21,569 nt of DNA, taken from positions 1 to 21,569 of the forward strand of contig JBNKKA010000064.1 of NCBI GenBank assembly GCA_050291585.1. The letters are read 5' to 3'. How positions within the stretch are numbered: position 1 is the stretch's first letter; every line of letters starts with the position of its first letter. Below the pieces are notes generated by a model. It worked only from the letters and a program-made list of their open reading frames with translations, made no database searches and was not told the origin of the DNA. A program made the position numbers and the translations under genes. The stretch comes from JASJCL01 sp050291585 (GTDB lineage: Bacteria; Desulfobacterota; Desulfobacteria; Desulfobacterales; Desulfosarcinaceae). This document shows positions 7,656-14,649 of this stretch, in pieces.

Positions 7656-7669
7656 ATGCAAGCGCTTGA
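7547..7669 (+). pseudogene. Possible remnant of a Cys-rich protein gene (CGACCGLHN motif)
   Basis: From the ATG at 7547 a 40-residue frame reads MDTTTACGACCGLHNGAV and continues to a stop at 7667-7669, overlapping the start of the YdcF-like gene by 14 bases. The Cys-x2-Cys-Cys-Gly-Leu-x-Asn pattern looks like the N-terminal cluster of larger Cys-rich proteins that I recall from deltaproteobacteria, but I cannot verify that here. There is no ribosome-binding site and the usual continuation is missing, so if real it is a truncated relic. Chance reading of non-coding DNA is a serious alternative. Confidence 0.25.
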
Positions 7670-8300
7670 ACAGGCCGAGATCTTTCTACGCGCCCTGAGC
7701 GACCCCCTCCCCGCGGAAGGGATAGAGGCCTTGTTTCTCTTCGGCCAGACGGTGGACAACCAGGCGTCGACCTTCGATGCCGCCGAGGACCTCTACCGGC
7801 GTTGTCCCGGCCTCCAACTCCTCATGCTGGCCGGCGGGCCGCGCAGCGGCTATCCGGGCTTCGATCCCTGGCAAAGGGCCCTCACCGCCCGCGGCATCGA
7901 CGGCAGCGATATCCACCCCCTGCCCCCGGCGGACTCGCCCCTGCTGCACACCCGTATCGAGGCCCTGGCCCTGGTCCACCACCTGGAAAAGAAACCCTAT
8001 CGGCGGGTGGCGGTGATGGCGGCCCCCTTTCATCAGGTGCGCGCCTTCATGACCGCCATCAGCGTAGCCCTCGACACAGCATGCAGCACACTGCTCTACA
8101 GTTGCCCCGGGAAACCCCAGCCCATGCTGGAACCCGCCAGCCACTCCCAGGGCGCCCTCAGCGACCGGCGACGGGACCTTATCGCCAAGGAGCTCCAGCG
8201 TATCGACACTTACCAGGAAAAAGGCGATATCGCCGCCACCCGGGCGATTCTGGCCTATCTTGAGGAGAGGGACGCTCATGGTCAATTTTCCGCCCCCTGA
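7656..8300 (+). CDS. YdcF-like (DUF218 superfamily) protein
   Basis: A 214-residue protein with the DUF218/YdcF layout: an opening strand LFLFGQTVDNQ, a Gly-Gly strand end (LLMLAGGPRSGYPGF), GIDGSDIHPLP, and the late AAPFHQVRAFMTAIS segment that corresponds to the family's conserved His and Arg. No membrane segment or signal peptide is seen, so it is probably a soluble cytoplasmic member; the biochemical role of this family is poorly defined. The ATG at 7656 is preferred over an earlier TTG because an AAGGA lies upstream and the extra residues look non-coding. The next gene starts inside its 3' end (8278), indicating an operon. Confidence 0.7.
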   Translation: MQALEQAEIFLRALSDPLPAEGIEALFLFGQTVDNQASTFDAAEDLYRRCPGLQLLMLAGGPRSGYPGFDPWQRALTARGIDGSDIHPLPPADSPLLHTRIEALALVHHLEKKPYRRVAVMAAPFHQVRAFMTAISVALDTACSTLLYSCPGKPQPMLEPASHSQGALSDRRRDLIAKELQRIDTYQEKGDIAATRAILAYLEERDAHGQFSAP

Positions 8301-8637
8301 ACCATCGGCCGACAGGGGAATCACCTATCGCACCGCCAAGCCAGACGATGGGGTTGCCCTCAGGCAATATCTGGTACAGGTATTTACGGAAACCGATTTC
8401 CTGAGCCAATCTGCCCAAGACCCGCCCATGTCCGAGACGCAGGTGGCGCAGACCATCTCTCAGGCCGTCGAAGGTCCCAATCAGCTTCTCCTCCTGGCCG
8501 TTGAAGGTGAGCTTGGCCGACGTCGAACACCTCTCCCCCTAAAGCAGACGGTGGCCTTTAAAACGGCCAGCACGGAAGTTGTTCAATCCTTGTCCAATTT
8601 GTACCCTCGAGAGGAGACCCATGCAAAACGCCGATGA
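8278..8637 (+). pseudogene. Truncated GNAT-type acetyltransferase
   Basis: The first 75 or so residues of this 119-codon frame read like the N-terminal half of a GNAT N-acetyltransferase: ITYRTAKPDDGVALRQYL, then VFTETDFL, then PNQLLLLAVEGEL. The half that should follow, with the acetyl-CoA-binding R/Q-x2-G-x-G/A loop, is absent; instead the frame runs on as an unrelated tail (GRRRTPLPLKQTV onward) to a stop at 8637, 17 bases into the next gene. No other frame restores it. A strong GAGGAGAGG lies before the ATG and the gene overlaps the YdcF-like gene by 23 bases, so it is probably still translated. Best explained as a gene shortened by deletion; a functioning short protein cannot be excluded. 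Confidence 0.6.
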
Positions 8638-9121
8638 CTTGTGTCAATTTCTTTCCGAGAATGAGATCCGTTTTCAACGTTGCGACCATCCGCCGGTGTA
8701 TACCTGCGCCGAAGCCGAAGCCCTGGTACCGCCCATGCCGGGTGCCAAAAGCAAAAACCTTTTCCTCTGTGACGACAAAGGCCGCCAACACTTCCTGGTA
8801 GTGGTGGCGGCCGACAAACAGGTCGACCTCAAAACCCTTGCCCAGACATTGGAGATCAAGAAGCTGCGCTTTGCCTCTCCTAAGCGCCTGGAGCGCCACC
8901 TTCAACTCACCCCCGGGGCGGTCACCCTCCTGGCGGTGGTCAACGATCCCGACCATGCGGTGACGGTGGTTGTCGATGCCGAGATCTGGGACGGCGACGC
9001 CCTCCTCTGTCATCCCCTAGTAAACACCAGCACCCTGAGCCTCGCTCTGGATGGGATCCGGCGGCTTATGGAGGTGACGGGACACAGTCCCATAGTGGTC
9101 AAAGTTGCGGGAAAAAAATAG
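8621..9121 (+). CDS. Prolyl-tRNA editing domain protein (YbaK/ProXp type)
   Basis: A 166-residue free-standing editing protein of the YbaK/EbsC/PrdX superfamily. Such proteins hydrolyse wrongly charged aminoacyl-tRNAs, typically Ala- or Cys-tRNA(Pro). Family features are GAKSKNLFL with the conserved Lys45, DDKGRQHFLVVVAADKQVD, LRFASPKRLERHL, LTPGAVTLLAVVND, and HAVTVVVDAEIW near the end. ATG at 8621 is chosen because GAGGAG precedes it by four bases; an upstream in-frame ATG at 8579 lacks one. Which misacylated tRNA it clears cannot be told from sequence; the closest style is the PrdX/ProXp-ala subgroup. It is the last gene of the operon and is followed by a hairpin. Confidence 0.9.
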   Translation: MQNADDLCQFLSENEIRFQRCDHPPVYTCAEAEALVPPMPGAKSKNLFLCDDKGRQHFLVVVAADKQVDLKTLAQTLEIKKLRFASPKRLERHLQLTPGAVTLLAVVNDPDHAVTVVVDAEIWDGDALLCHPLVNTSTLSLALDGIRRLMEVTGHSPIVVKVAGKK

Positions 9122-9122
9122 A

Positions 9123-9152
9123 AGGGCCCCGCCTGTTCAAAACCGGGGCCCT
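9123..9152. terminator. Terminator-like hairpin between convergent genes
   Basis: AGGGCCCCG and CGGGGCCCT pair perfectly around a 12-base loop, directly after the editing gene stop codon and before the convergent PilZ gene. There is no clean T-run on either side, so it may be a bidirectional, partly Rho-dependent terminator. Confidence 0.65.
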
Positions 9153-9194
9153 GATGTTGCAAAATAATGGAATCACTGGGTATGCGGTGCAGAC

Positions 9195-9854
9195 TCAGCG
9201 CAAGGGCGTGTAGCGATCCACGTAGGCCTTGAGGCCATCGGCGATGCGGTCGCTGAGCTTTTCAAACTCGATGCCCAGGGCGATGCGGAAGCGGTCGATG
9301 TTGGTATTGCGCACCCGTCCGCAGAGCTCTTGGGGGGGGGCCTCGTTTCCGAGGGCGATGGACAGATTGACATCGGTGAGCACCTTGACCTGGCAGGGTT
9401 GAATGTTGCCGGGGAGGTTGACGATGAAGCGGCAACCCTGCTGGTTGATGTCGGTGATCAGTCCGTTGAGCAGGGCCTCGTCAATGCTCGCCGTAGCTGG
9501 GATCTCGCAGTTGATGCGCGCTCCGTTGCGCTGCTCACCATCTTCGACCAGATCGGGATAGGAGAGAAAAAGCAGTTCGGCCGGCTCGTCGACCTGACCG
9601 GTGACGGTTGCGCGGAAACGATAGACTTCGGCATTGTGGATGTAGCGCACAACCACCTCTCGACCTGCCTTTAAGCGATGGGGAGTGTGGGCCAGGGGCT
9701 TGCGCAGGATGAGGTAGTGAGGCGCCTCGAGGCCAACCAGAACACAGCTGGCATCATCACCAGGCGTATCGCCTTTTATAATCACGCGATCTCCCAGTGC
9801 GATGTTCAGGCGCATCTCTTTGGTGACGGCTATGCTTTCTATGACATCTATCAT
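9195..9854 (-). CDS. PilZ-domain c-di-GMP receptor, YcgR-like
   Basis: A 219-residue two-domain protein. The N-terminal part (about 1-100) resembles the YcgR/flagellar-brake beta domain (LGDRVIIKG, then GREVVVRYIHN). The C-terminal PilZ domain begins with RNGAR (Arg109 and Arg113), the RxxxR element that binds c-di-GMP, and continues to DINQQG (135-140), where the usual DxSxxG serine is Asn. Such proteins link c-di-GMP to motility or surface-polysaccharide output. The start at 9854 is supported by GAGGA six bases upstream; an open-frame extension to 9953 has no such signal. It is monocistronic, and no flagellar or cellulose genes lie nearby to show the output. Confidence 0.87.
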   Translation of the reverse strand: MIDVIESIAVTKEMRLNIALGDRVIIKGDTPGDDASCVLVGLEAPHYLILRKPLAHTPHRLKAGREVVVRYIHNAEVYRFRATVTGQVDEPAELLFLSYPDLVEDGEQRNGARINCEIPATASIDEALLNGLITDINQQGCRFIVNLPGNIQPCQVKVLTDVNLSIALGNEAPPQELCGRVRNTNIDRFRIALGIEFEKLSDRIADGLKAYVDRYTPLR

Positions 9855-10029
9855 TTTTATCCTCGACAGATCTGCCCGCCGGTGCCGCTCACTTGCAGAG
9901 AAGTCGCACCGCACCGGCGACGGTTGGGTTGACTTCCGCCGATGGATGCCCACCGACTATCCCCTGTTATCGACCGCCTGGAGATGGAACTTGACCCCCT
10001 GGTGCGCGCCTGAAACTTTAATAGTGTCC

Positions 10030-10058
10030 TTGATACCCGTGCAACTCTGGTGCTATGA
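10030..10058 (+). promoter_or_regulatory. Candidate promoter for the zinc-ribbon/agmatinase operon
   Basis: TTGATA (10030-10035), a 17-base spacer and CTATGA (10053-10058) form a reasonable sigma-70 promoter. Transcription would begin near 10065, only about 12 bases before the first ATG (10077), so that start would have almost no leader. This leaves open use of the second ATG at 10098. Confidence 0.45.
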
Positions 10059-10076
10059 CCCTGGACGCATGTAAAT

Positions 10077-10469
10077 ATGAGGATTAGCGAAGCGCTTATG
10101 GCAGCAAGAGATCTGATAAAAAAACAATTCAGCATCGTCCTGGTGGGCTTGGCCGTGGGCCTGAGCGTGGGCCTGGCCGGCCTCTTCTGGCTGGACAGCA
10201 GAGCAATTCTATTGAGCGGCATGGGGATATTGGCCATTGCCATTTTCATGGGAGAGCGGGTGATCCGCTGCCCCGCCTGCGGTCAGTCGGTCTACGCCGA
10301 GATCGCCCGGGAGGCAGCCTTCACCCCCAAGGCCGTCCCCCGAAGCTGCCCAAAATGCCAAGCCGACTGGGCAGAGTCGGCCGTCGACTGGGCAGAGTCG
10401 GCCAAAGACGGGTCTGCCCCCAACCACAGGGCCCCCTCTGATGACGGCTCTGACGGGGAGGTGCCATGA
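10077..10469 (+). CDS. Small membrane protein with cytosolic zinc-ribbon-like Cys pairs
   Basis: 130 residues, family not recognised. Two hydrophobic segments (about 18-40 and 43-60) should form a membrane hairpin. After them come CPACGQ (Cys65, Cys68) and CPKCQ (Cys91, Cys94), a likely zinc ribbon with four Cys ligands. The acidic tail contains DWAESAVDWAESA, produced by a 21-bp tandem DNA duplication. Two ATGs are possible: 10077 and 10098, neither with a good ribosome-binding site. Its last codons overlap the agmatinase start (ATGA, 10466-10469), so the genes are probably cotranslated. It may be a membrane anchor or regulator for its operon partners, but nothing in the sequence proves that. 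Confidence 0.7.
   Translation: MRISEALMAARDLIKKQFSIVLVGLAVGLSVGLAGLFWLDSRAILLSGMGILAIAIFMGERVIRCPACGQSVYAEIAREAAFTPKAVPRSCPKCQADWAESAVDWAESAKDGSAPNHRAPSDDGSDGEVP
10370..10411 (+). repeat. 21-bp tandem duplication
   Basis: The unit GACTGGGCAGAGTCGGCCGTC is followed by a second copy that is identical over its first 18 bases (GACTGGGCAGAGTCGGCC). It is in frame inside the zinc-ribbon protein gene and doubles the peptide DWAESA. It looks like a recent replication-slippage duplication and may vary between strains. Confidence 0.8.
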
Positions 10470-11332
10470 AGGCTGATCCAATTTTCGACCCTGTCGGCGC
10501 CGGGGTTGGCCTCCTGGGTCTGCCCCTGGACTGCTTTTCCAGCTATCGCCGGGGAGCCGCCCGGGCGCCCGCCATCATCCGTAAGCTGCTGGCCAGCGGA
10601 ATGAGCCACTGGACCACGGAAAGCGGCCTCAATCTCAAGGATCACCCCCGCTGGAATGATCTTGGAGACCTGGATCTGCCCGCCGACGAGACGGCCATCG
10701 GCCGAATCCGCGATGCCGCCCGCCAAGCCGTGGCCAATCACACGGCCCTCCTGGGCATGGGGGGAGACCACGCCGTTACCTATCCCCTGGTGGCGGCCTG
10801 GGCCGAGCGCTTCCCTCGCCTGAACCTCCTCCACCTGGACGCCCATCCCGATCTCTACGACCACTTTGACGGCAGCCCTTACTCCCACGCCAGCCCCTTC
10901 GCCCGCATCATGGAGGCGTTTCCCCAAGTGCGCCTGGTGCAAGTGGGTATCCGCACCGCCAATGCCCACCTGCGTGAGCAGGCCGAACGTTTCGGGGTGG
11001 CGGTCATCGAAATGCGCCATTGGCCGCCCCAAAAGCCGCTGGTATTCGATGGTCCCCTCTACATCTCCATCGACCTGGATGCCTTTGACCCTGCCTTCGC
11101 ACCGGGGGTCTCCCATCATGAACCCGGTGGCCTGACGCCCCGGGAGGTCCTCACCCTGCTCCAGGGCATAGAGGCTCCCGTGGTGGGGGCCGATATCGTC
11201 GAACTCAATCCGTCTCGTGATCTCACGGGCATCACCGCGGCTCTGGCCGCCAAACTTATCAAAGAGGTGGCCGGGCTGATGGTGACCACCACGCCGGACA
11301 CGGTGGAACAATGGGAGAGATTGCAATGTTAA
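10466..11332 (+). CDS. speB: Agmatinase / arginase-family ureohydrolase
   Basis: A 288-residue binuclear-manganese ureohydrolase. All metal-site motifs are present: GMGGDH (His102), LDAHPD (Asp125, His127, Asp129), SIDLDAFDP (Asp203, Asp205) and a downstream VELNP Glu246. By its motifs it is closer to agmatinase (agmatine to putrescine plus urea, polyamine synthesis) than to arginase, but guanidino-substrate specificity cannot be fixed by eye, and formiminoglutamase or guanidinobutyrase activity is possible. Length is normal. It overlaps the zinc-ribbon gene by four bases and the LEA14-type lipoprotein gene by seven, so the three form one transcription unit. No arginine decarboxylase is in the window. 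Confidence 0.88.
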   Translation: MKADPIFDPVGAGVGLLGLPLDCFSSYRRGAARAPAIIRKLLASGMSHWTTESGLNLKDHPRWNDLGDLDLPADETAIGRIRDAARQAVANHTALLGMGGDHAVTYPLVAAWAERFPRLNLLHLDAHPDLYDHFDGSPYSHASPFARIMEAFPQVRLVQVGIRTANAHLREQAERFGVAVIEMRHWPPQKPLVFDGPLYISIDLDAFDPAFAPGVSHHEPGGLTPREVLTLLQGIEAPVVGADIVELNPSRDLTGITAALAAKLIKEVAGLMVTTTPDTVEQWERLQC

Positions 11333-12159
11333 AACTGTGGCAGCGGCTGGCGCTATTGACCGCCATCCTGATCTTGATCGGCGGCTGTGCCGGGCTCAAT
11401 GAAATCGTCCAGGAACCCCAGGTACGCTTCAAAAAGGTGGTACCCTCGGATTTCTCCCTGGCAGGCGCAAAGTTCAATTTCAGCTTTGACGTGCTCAACC
11501 CCAACCCCCTGGGTCTGAACCTGTCCCAGGTCACCTATGCCCTGGCCCTCAACCAGCACCCCCTGGCCAGTGGCAACCTCAACCAGGGGATCGCCCTGCC
11601 GGCGCGGGGCTCCGCTCCTCTGGAGATTCCCCTCAGCCTGAACTTCAAAGACCTCCTGGCGGCGGCCGCCGATCTGGGCACTAGCCCCAAGCTGCCCTAC
11701 CAGTTAGCCGGCAAATTCTACGTGGGCCCCCTGGCGATTCCCTATGACGTCAAGGGCGATCTGGAATTGCCGCGCCTGCCCAAGGTGGAGCTGGCCGGCG
11801 TTCAAATCCGCGAGCTCTCCCTCAGCGGCGCCCGCCTGGCCTGTCAGGTGCGCTTGACCAACCGCAACGCCATCCCCCTCAAGTTGGGGCAGCTGGCCTA
11901 CCATCTGCAATTGGGCGACGCCCAGGTGGCCACGGGGGAGACCGCCACCCTATCCCCCCTCAAGGCCAGCGGGTCGGACACGGTGAGCATCGATACCCGC
12001 GTCAGCTTCAGGGAGGTGGGCATGGGTCTGGTCAAGCTCCTCCAGGGCGGCGGCAACTCCGCCTACACTCTCAAAGGCAGTTTCCACCAGCCCCTGCCCG
12101 GCGGTGGCGACCACCAGACCCCCTTCAGTTTCAGCGGCAAGGTGCCCCTGAAACGATAG
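11326..12159 (+). CDS. LEA14/WHy-type lipoprotein
   Basis: A 277-residue lipoprotein: short basic start, hydrophobic run and lipobox LIGGC with Cys21. The mature part has two repeated beta-rich LEA2/WHy-like units, each carrying the pattern of a central asparagine-rich strand (FDVLNPNPLGLNL near 44-56 and VRLTNRNAIPLKL near 176-188) followed by a strand of the type VTYALALNQHPLASG / LAYHLQLGDAQVATG. WHy domains are linked to desiccation and stress tolerance and occur in outer-membrane-associated lipoproteins. ATG at 11326 is preferred over 11311 because GGGAGAG lies just before it and the leader then has normal length. The start lies within the agmatinase 3' end, indicating translational coupling. 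Role in the operon is unknown. Confidence 0.85.
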   Translation: MLKLWQRLALLTAILILIGGCAGLNEIVQEPQVRFKKVVPSDFSLAGAKFNFSFDVLNPNPLGLNLSQVTYALALNQHPLASGNLNQGIALPARGSAPLEIPLSLNFKDLLAAAADLGTSPKLPYQLAGKFYVGPLAIPYDVKGDLELPRLPKVELAGVQIRELSLSGARLACQVRLTNRNAIPLKLGQLAYHLQLGDAQVATGETATLSPLKASGSDTVSIDTRVSFREVGMGLVKLLQGGGNSAYTLKGSFHQPLPGGGDHQTPFSFSGKVPLKR

Positions 12160-12242
12160 ACCGTAAGTGAGGTGCCCTTTTTAATGGGACCCCCACACGC
12201 ACAGGCACCCCGCCATAGCGAAAACGAAAAAGGAAACACGCG

Positions 12243-13040
12243 ATGATTTCGATTGTTCTGACTTACTCACTGGTGGGCGCCGTGGCCGGCGTATTGGCGG
12301 GACTCCTGGGCATCGGCGGCGGGCTGGTGATCGTTCCCTTGCTGGTCTTCTGCTTCTCCTGGCAGGGTATTTCCGACAGCGTCATCATGCACCTGGCCCT
12401 GGGCACCTCCATGGGCAGCATCGTCTTCACGGCGGTGTCCAGTTTCATGGCCCACCACCGGCGCGGGGCCGTGCACTGGGACGTGGTCAAGCGTATCGTG
12501 GCGGGAATTTTCATAGGAACATTTTTGGGTGCTTACGTAGCGGCGCGCCTCTCCACCAACTTCCTCAAATTTTTCTTCGTGATCTTCCTCTACTACGTGG
12601 CCACCCAGATGCTCACCGGCCGCAAACCCAAGCCCAATCGTCAGTTGCCCGGCAAAGCGGGCATGTTCGCCGTAGGCAACATCATCGGGGCCATCTCCAG
12701 CCTGGTGGGCATCGGCGGCGGCGCCCTCTCGGTGCCCTTTATGATCTGGTGCAACATCCCCATGCACCATGCCATCGGCACCTCCGCGGCCATCGGCTTC
12801 CCCATCGCCATCGCCGGAACCATCGGCTACGTCGTCAATGGCCTGGGCGCCGCCGATCTGCCCGACCTCAGCCTGGGTTACATCTACTTCCCCGCCCTTT
12901 TGGGCATCGTCTGCGTCAGCGTGCTCACCGCTCCCCTGGGGGTGCGCCTGGCCCACAGCCTGCCGGTGGACCGCCTCAAGCGGGTCTTCGCCATCCTGCT
13001 GTATGTGGTGGCTACACGTATGCTGTGGAGCGTTTTATAG
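12243..13040 (+). CDS. TSUP-family permease (sulfite exporter TauE/SafE)
   Basis: A 265-residue integral inner-membrane protein with about eight hydrophobic segments. The two halves carry the characteristic TSUP repeat, GLLGIGGGLVIVPLL near 21-35 and SLVGIGGGALSVPFM in the second half, followed in each by a GTSxx region (LGTSMGSIVF and IGTSAAIGFP). Members export sulfite, sulfoacetate or related organosulfonates; the substrate cannot be told here. AAGGA lies about ten bases before the ATG. It stands 83 bases downstream of the lipoprotein gene with no clear terminator between, so read-through is possible. Its last six bases overlap the convergent azlD. Confidence 0.93.
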   Translation: MISIVLTYSLVGAVAGVLAGLLGIGGGLVIVPLLVFCFSWQGISDSVIMHLALGTSMGSIVFTAVSSFMAHHRRGAVHWDVVKRIVAGIFIGTFLGAYVAARLSTNFLKFFFVIFLYYVATQMLTGRKPKPNRQLPGKAGMFAVGNIIGAISSLVGIGGGALSVPFMIWCNIPMHHAIGTSAAIGFPIAIAGTIGYVVNGLGAADLPDLSLGYIYFPALLGIVCVSVLTAPLGVRLAHSLPVDRLKRVFAILLYVVATRMLWSVL

Positions 13041-13331
13041 AAAAAAGCGCGCCCCCGACACCACCCCCATCCCCACCACCATGGCGAGGAGCAGGTTGCC
13101 CGTGCGCCAGGCGCACAGGGCCGTAGCAAAGGCGGCCACCTGGCCGGGGATACCGGCCTGAAACACGCCTGGCGCCACCAAAGCGATGAGGATGGTGCCC
13201 GGCAGAGCGTCCATGAATAGTCTGACCCGCCCGCGACGGGGAAGCGTCTCGGCCAATAAAAGGCCGCCGCTACGCAGCAGATAGGTGACGGCCGATGCCA
13301 GCGCGATGACGAGGAGGCTGTTCAGCAGCAT
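13035..13331 (-). CDS. azlD: AzlD-type branched-chain amino acid exporter subunit
   Basis: A 98-residue inner-membrane protein with four hydrophobic segments and the AzlD pattern: LLRSGGLLLAETLP, a central LFMDALPGTILIALVAPGV and a final VVGMGVVSGARFFL. AzlC and AzlD together form a two-component exporter of branched-chain amino acids. The ATG at 13331 sits 10 bases inside the end of azlC, the usual coupled arrangement, so an upstream extension of the open frame to 13439 is rejected. It converges on the TSUP permease gene, overlapping by six bases. Confidence 0.88.
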   Translation of the reverse strand: MLLNSLLVIALASAVTYLLRSGGLLLAETLPRRGRVRLFMDALPGTILIALVAPGVFQAGIPGQVAAFATALCAWRTGNLLLAMVVGMGVVSGARFFL

Positions 13332-14050
13332 GGGGCCTCTCTTTCCGAGACGGCTTCCGCTTCCGGCGCAGACTGAAAAGCCGCCACCAGAGCGCCCCCC
13401 ACCCCACCGATGACGATGTACCACTTCCCCGGCAGCCAATGCTCGGCCAGAATGGCCAGGCAGATGGTCAGTCCCCAGGCGGGCAGATCTTTGGCCCCTC
13501 GCCAGAGGGAGACGGCTAAAGCGGTGAAGACAGCCAAAAAGGCGAAATCCAGGGCGTAGGCTTCGGGGTGGACGATGAGGTTCCCCAGTCCGTGGCCCCC
13601 CAGGGTCCCGGCGCTCCAGGCCAGCGTGAGACAGAGACCGCCACCCAAGAGATATTCGGTGCTGGCCGCTCCACGCCGGTGGGCGGCCATGGTAACGGCC
13701 CAGTTCTCGTCAGCCACAAAGTGGATGAAACTCAGGCGTCGCAACAGGGAACTGCCGGCGAAAACCGGTTGTAACGAAGCGCCAATGAGGAGGTAGCGCA
13801 GGTTGATGGCCAGGACGGCCAGGGTGATCTCGACCAGGGGTAAGGGCGGCTGCCACATCTCCACCATGACAAACTGGGCCGAACCAGCGAAGAGCGAGAG
13901 GTTCATGAGCAGCAGCAGGGGCCAGCTGATCCCCTTCTGAGCGGCCAGAACGCCCAAAACACTGCCGTAGGCCGCCACACTCACGGCCACCGGCAAGGTG
14001 GCCAGGGCGCCGGCGCGGAATCGATCCACAGCCCCTTCCATATCTCCCAT
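13322..14050 (-). CDS. azlC: AzlC-type branched-chain amino acid exporter subunit
   Basis: A 242-residue polytopic inner-membrane protein. AzlC landmarks: VAAYGSVLGVLAAQKG, MNLSLFAGSAQFV, INLRYLLIGASLQP and FIHFVADENWAV. It forms the large subunit of the AzlCD exporter, first defined by 4-azaleucine resistance. Start chosen at 14050, where GGGAGG stands five bases upstream of the ATG; an open-frame start at 14086 adds a polar stretch with no signal. The azlD start lies within its 3' end. No adjacent AzlB/Lrp-type regulator is seen; the MarR gene lies further upstream. Confidence 0.9.
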   Translation of the reverse strand: MGDMEGAVDRFRAGALATLPVAVSVAAYGSVLGVLAAQKGISWPLLLLMNLSLFAGSAQFVMVEMWQPPLPLVEITLAVLAINLRYLLIGASLQPVFAGSSLLRRLSFIHFVADENWAVTMAAHRRGAASTEYLLGGGLCLTLAWSAGTLGGHGLGNLIVHPEAYALDFAFLAVFTALAVSLWRGAKDLPAWGLTICLAILAEHWLPGKWYIVIGGVGGALVAAFQSAPEAEAVSEREAPCC

Positions 14051-14200
14051 TCCATCCTCCCGTATCTCGACCTGCTGTGCGCCCAAGGTCGCAAAGGCTC
14101 GATGCGTTTGCCAGCCTTCATATGATAGGAAGAGAAAGAATAACAGATACAGCGGGAAACAAATAAGGCCATAACAGAGTGAGCCGTTCTTGCTTGCCGT

Positions 14201-14649
14201 CTAACCTGTAGGTCGCCGCCGGATATACATATCTTTGGTCGCACGAGCAATCACCACCTCCTGGGCATCACGGAAGTCCACCTCGTAAGATGGCAGGTAA
14301 TTCTCTCCGCTGACCGTGCGGGCCTTGATTTCCGCCACCTGTTCCGGGGCGATATTGAATTCGGTCCGCAGGCGGTCACGGCCGGGCTTGATGAAGTCGA
14401 TGCGGGCGGAGCGGTCCCAGACCACGTAGTCGGGTCCCAGGATCTGGATCAGCATCAGCATGTAAAAGGGGTCCACCGGGCGTATAGGTTGCCACCGAAA
14501 TGGGTGCCAACGCTGTTGCGGTTGTAAAAACGCAGGGGCATCTCCACCCTAAGGTGGGCGTAATCCGGCGCAAACCGGGTGATGCGGATCCCCGTACCGA
14601 AGTAGGGCGGATAGAGATTGAGCATGATTTTGAGCACCCAGCTTTTCAT
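14201..14649 (-). pseudogene. Hotdog-fold DUF4442 protein gene with a one-base frameshift
   Basis: Two adjacent frames together spell one DUF4442 (thioesterase-like hotdog) protein of about 149 residues. The first frame gives MKSWVLKIMLNLYPPYFGTG through SVGTHFGGNLYA, the second gives DPFYMLMLIQILG through the end. At about 14478-14484 five bases (CGGTG) stand where the family has two codons between NLYA and DPF, so one base has been lost; the combined span of 449 bases is not a multiple of three. The ATG overlaps the MBL stop (ATGA, 14646-14649). It is either a recent pseudogene or a sequencing error. An intact protein would probably act on an acyl thioester or lipid-like substrate. Confidence 0.85.

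Noticed and set aside
10292..11326. A 344-codon minus-strand open frame opposite the agmatinase gene
   Set aside because: Shadow of a gene with all ureohydrolase metal motifs.
12160..12242. Possible terminator around GGTGCCC...GGGACCC before the TSUP gene
   Set aside because: Pairing needs bulges and no T-run follows the stem, so it is not called.
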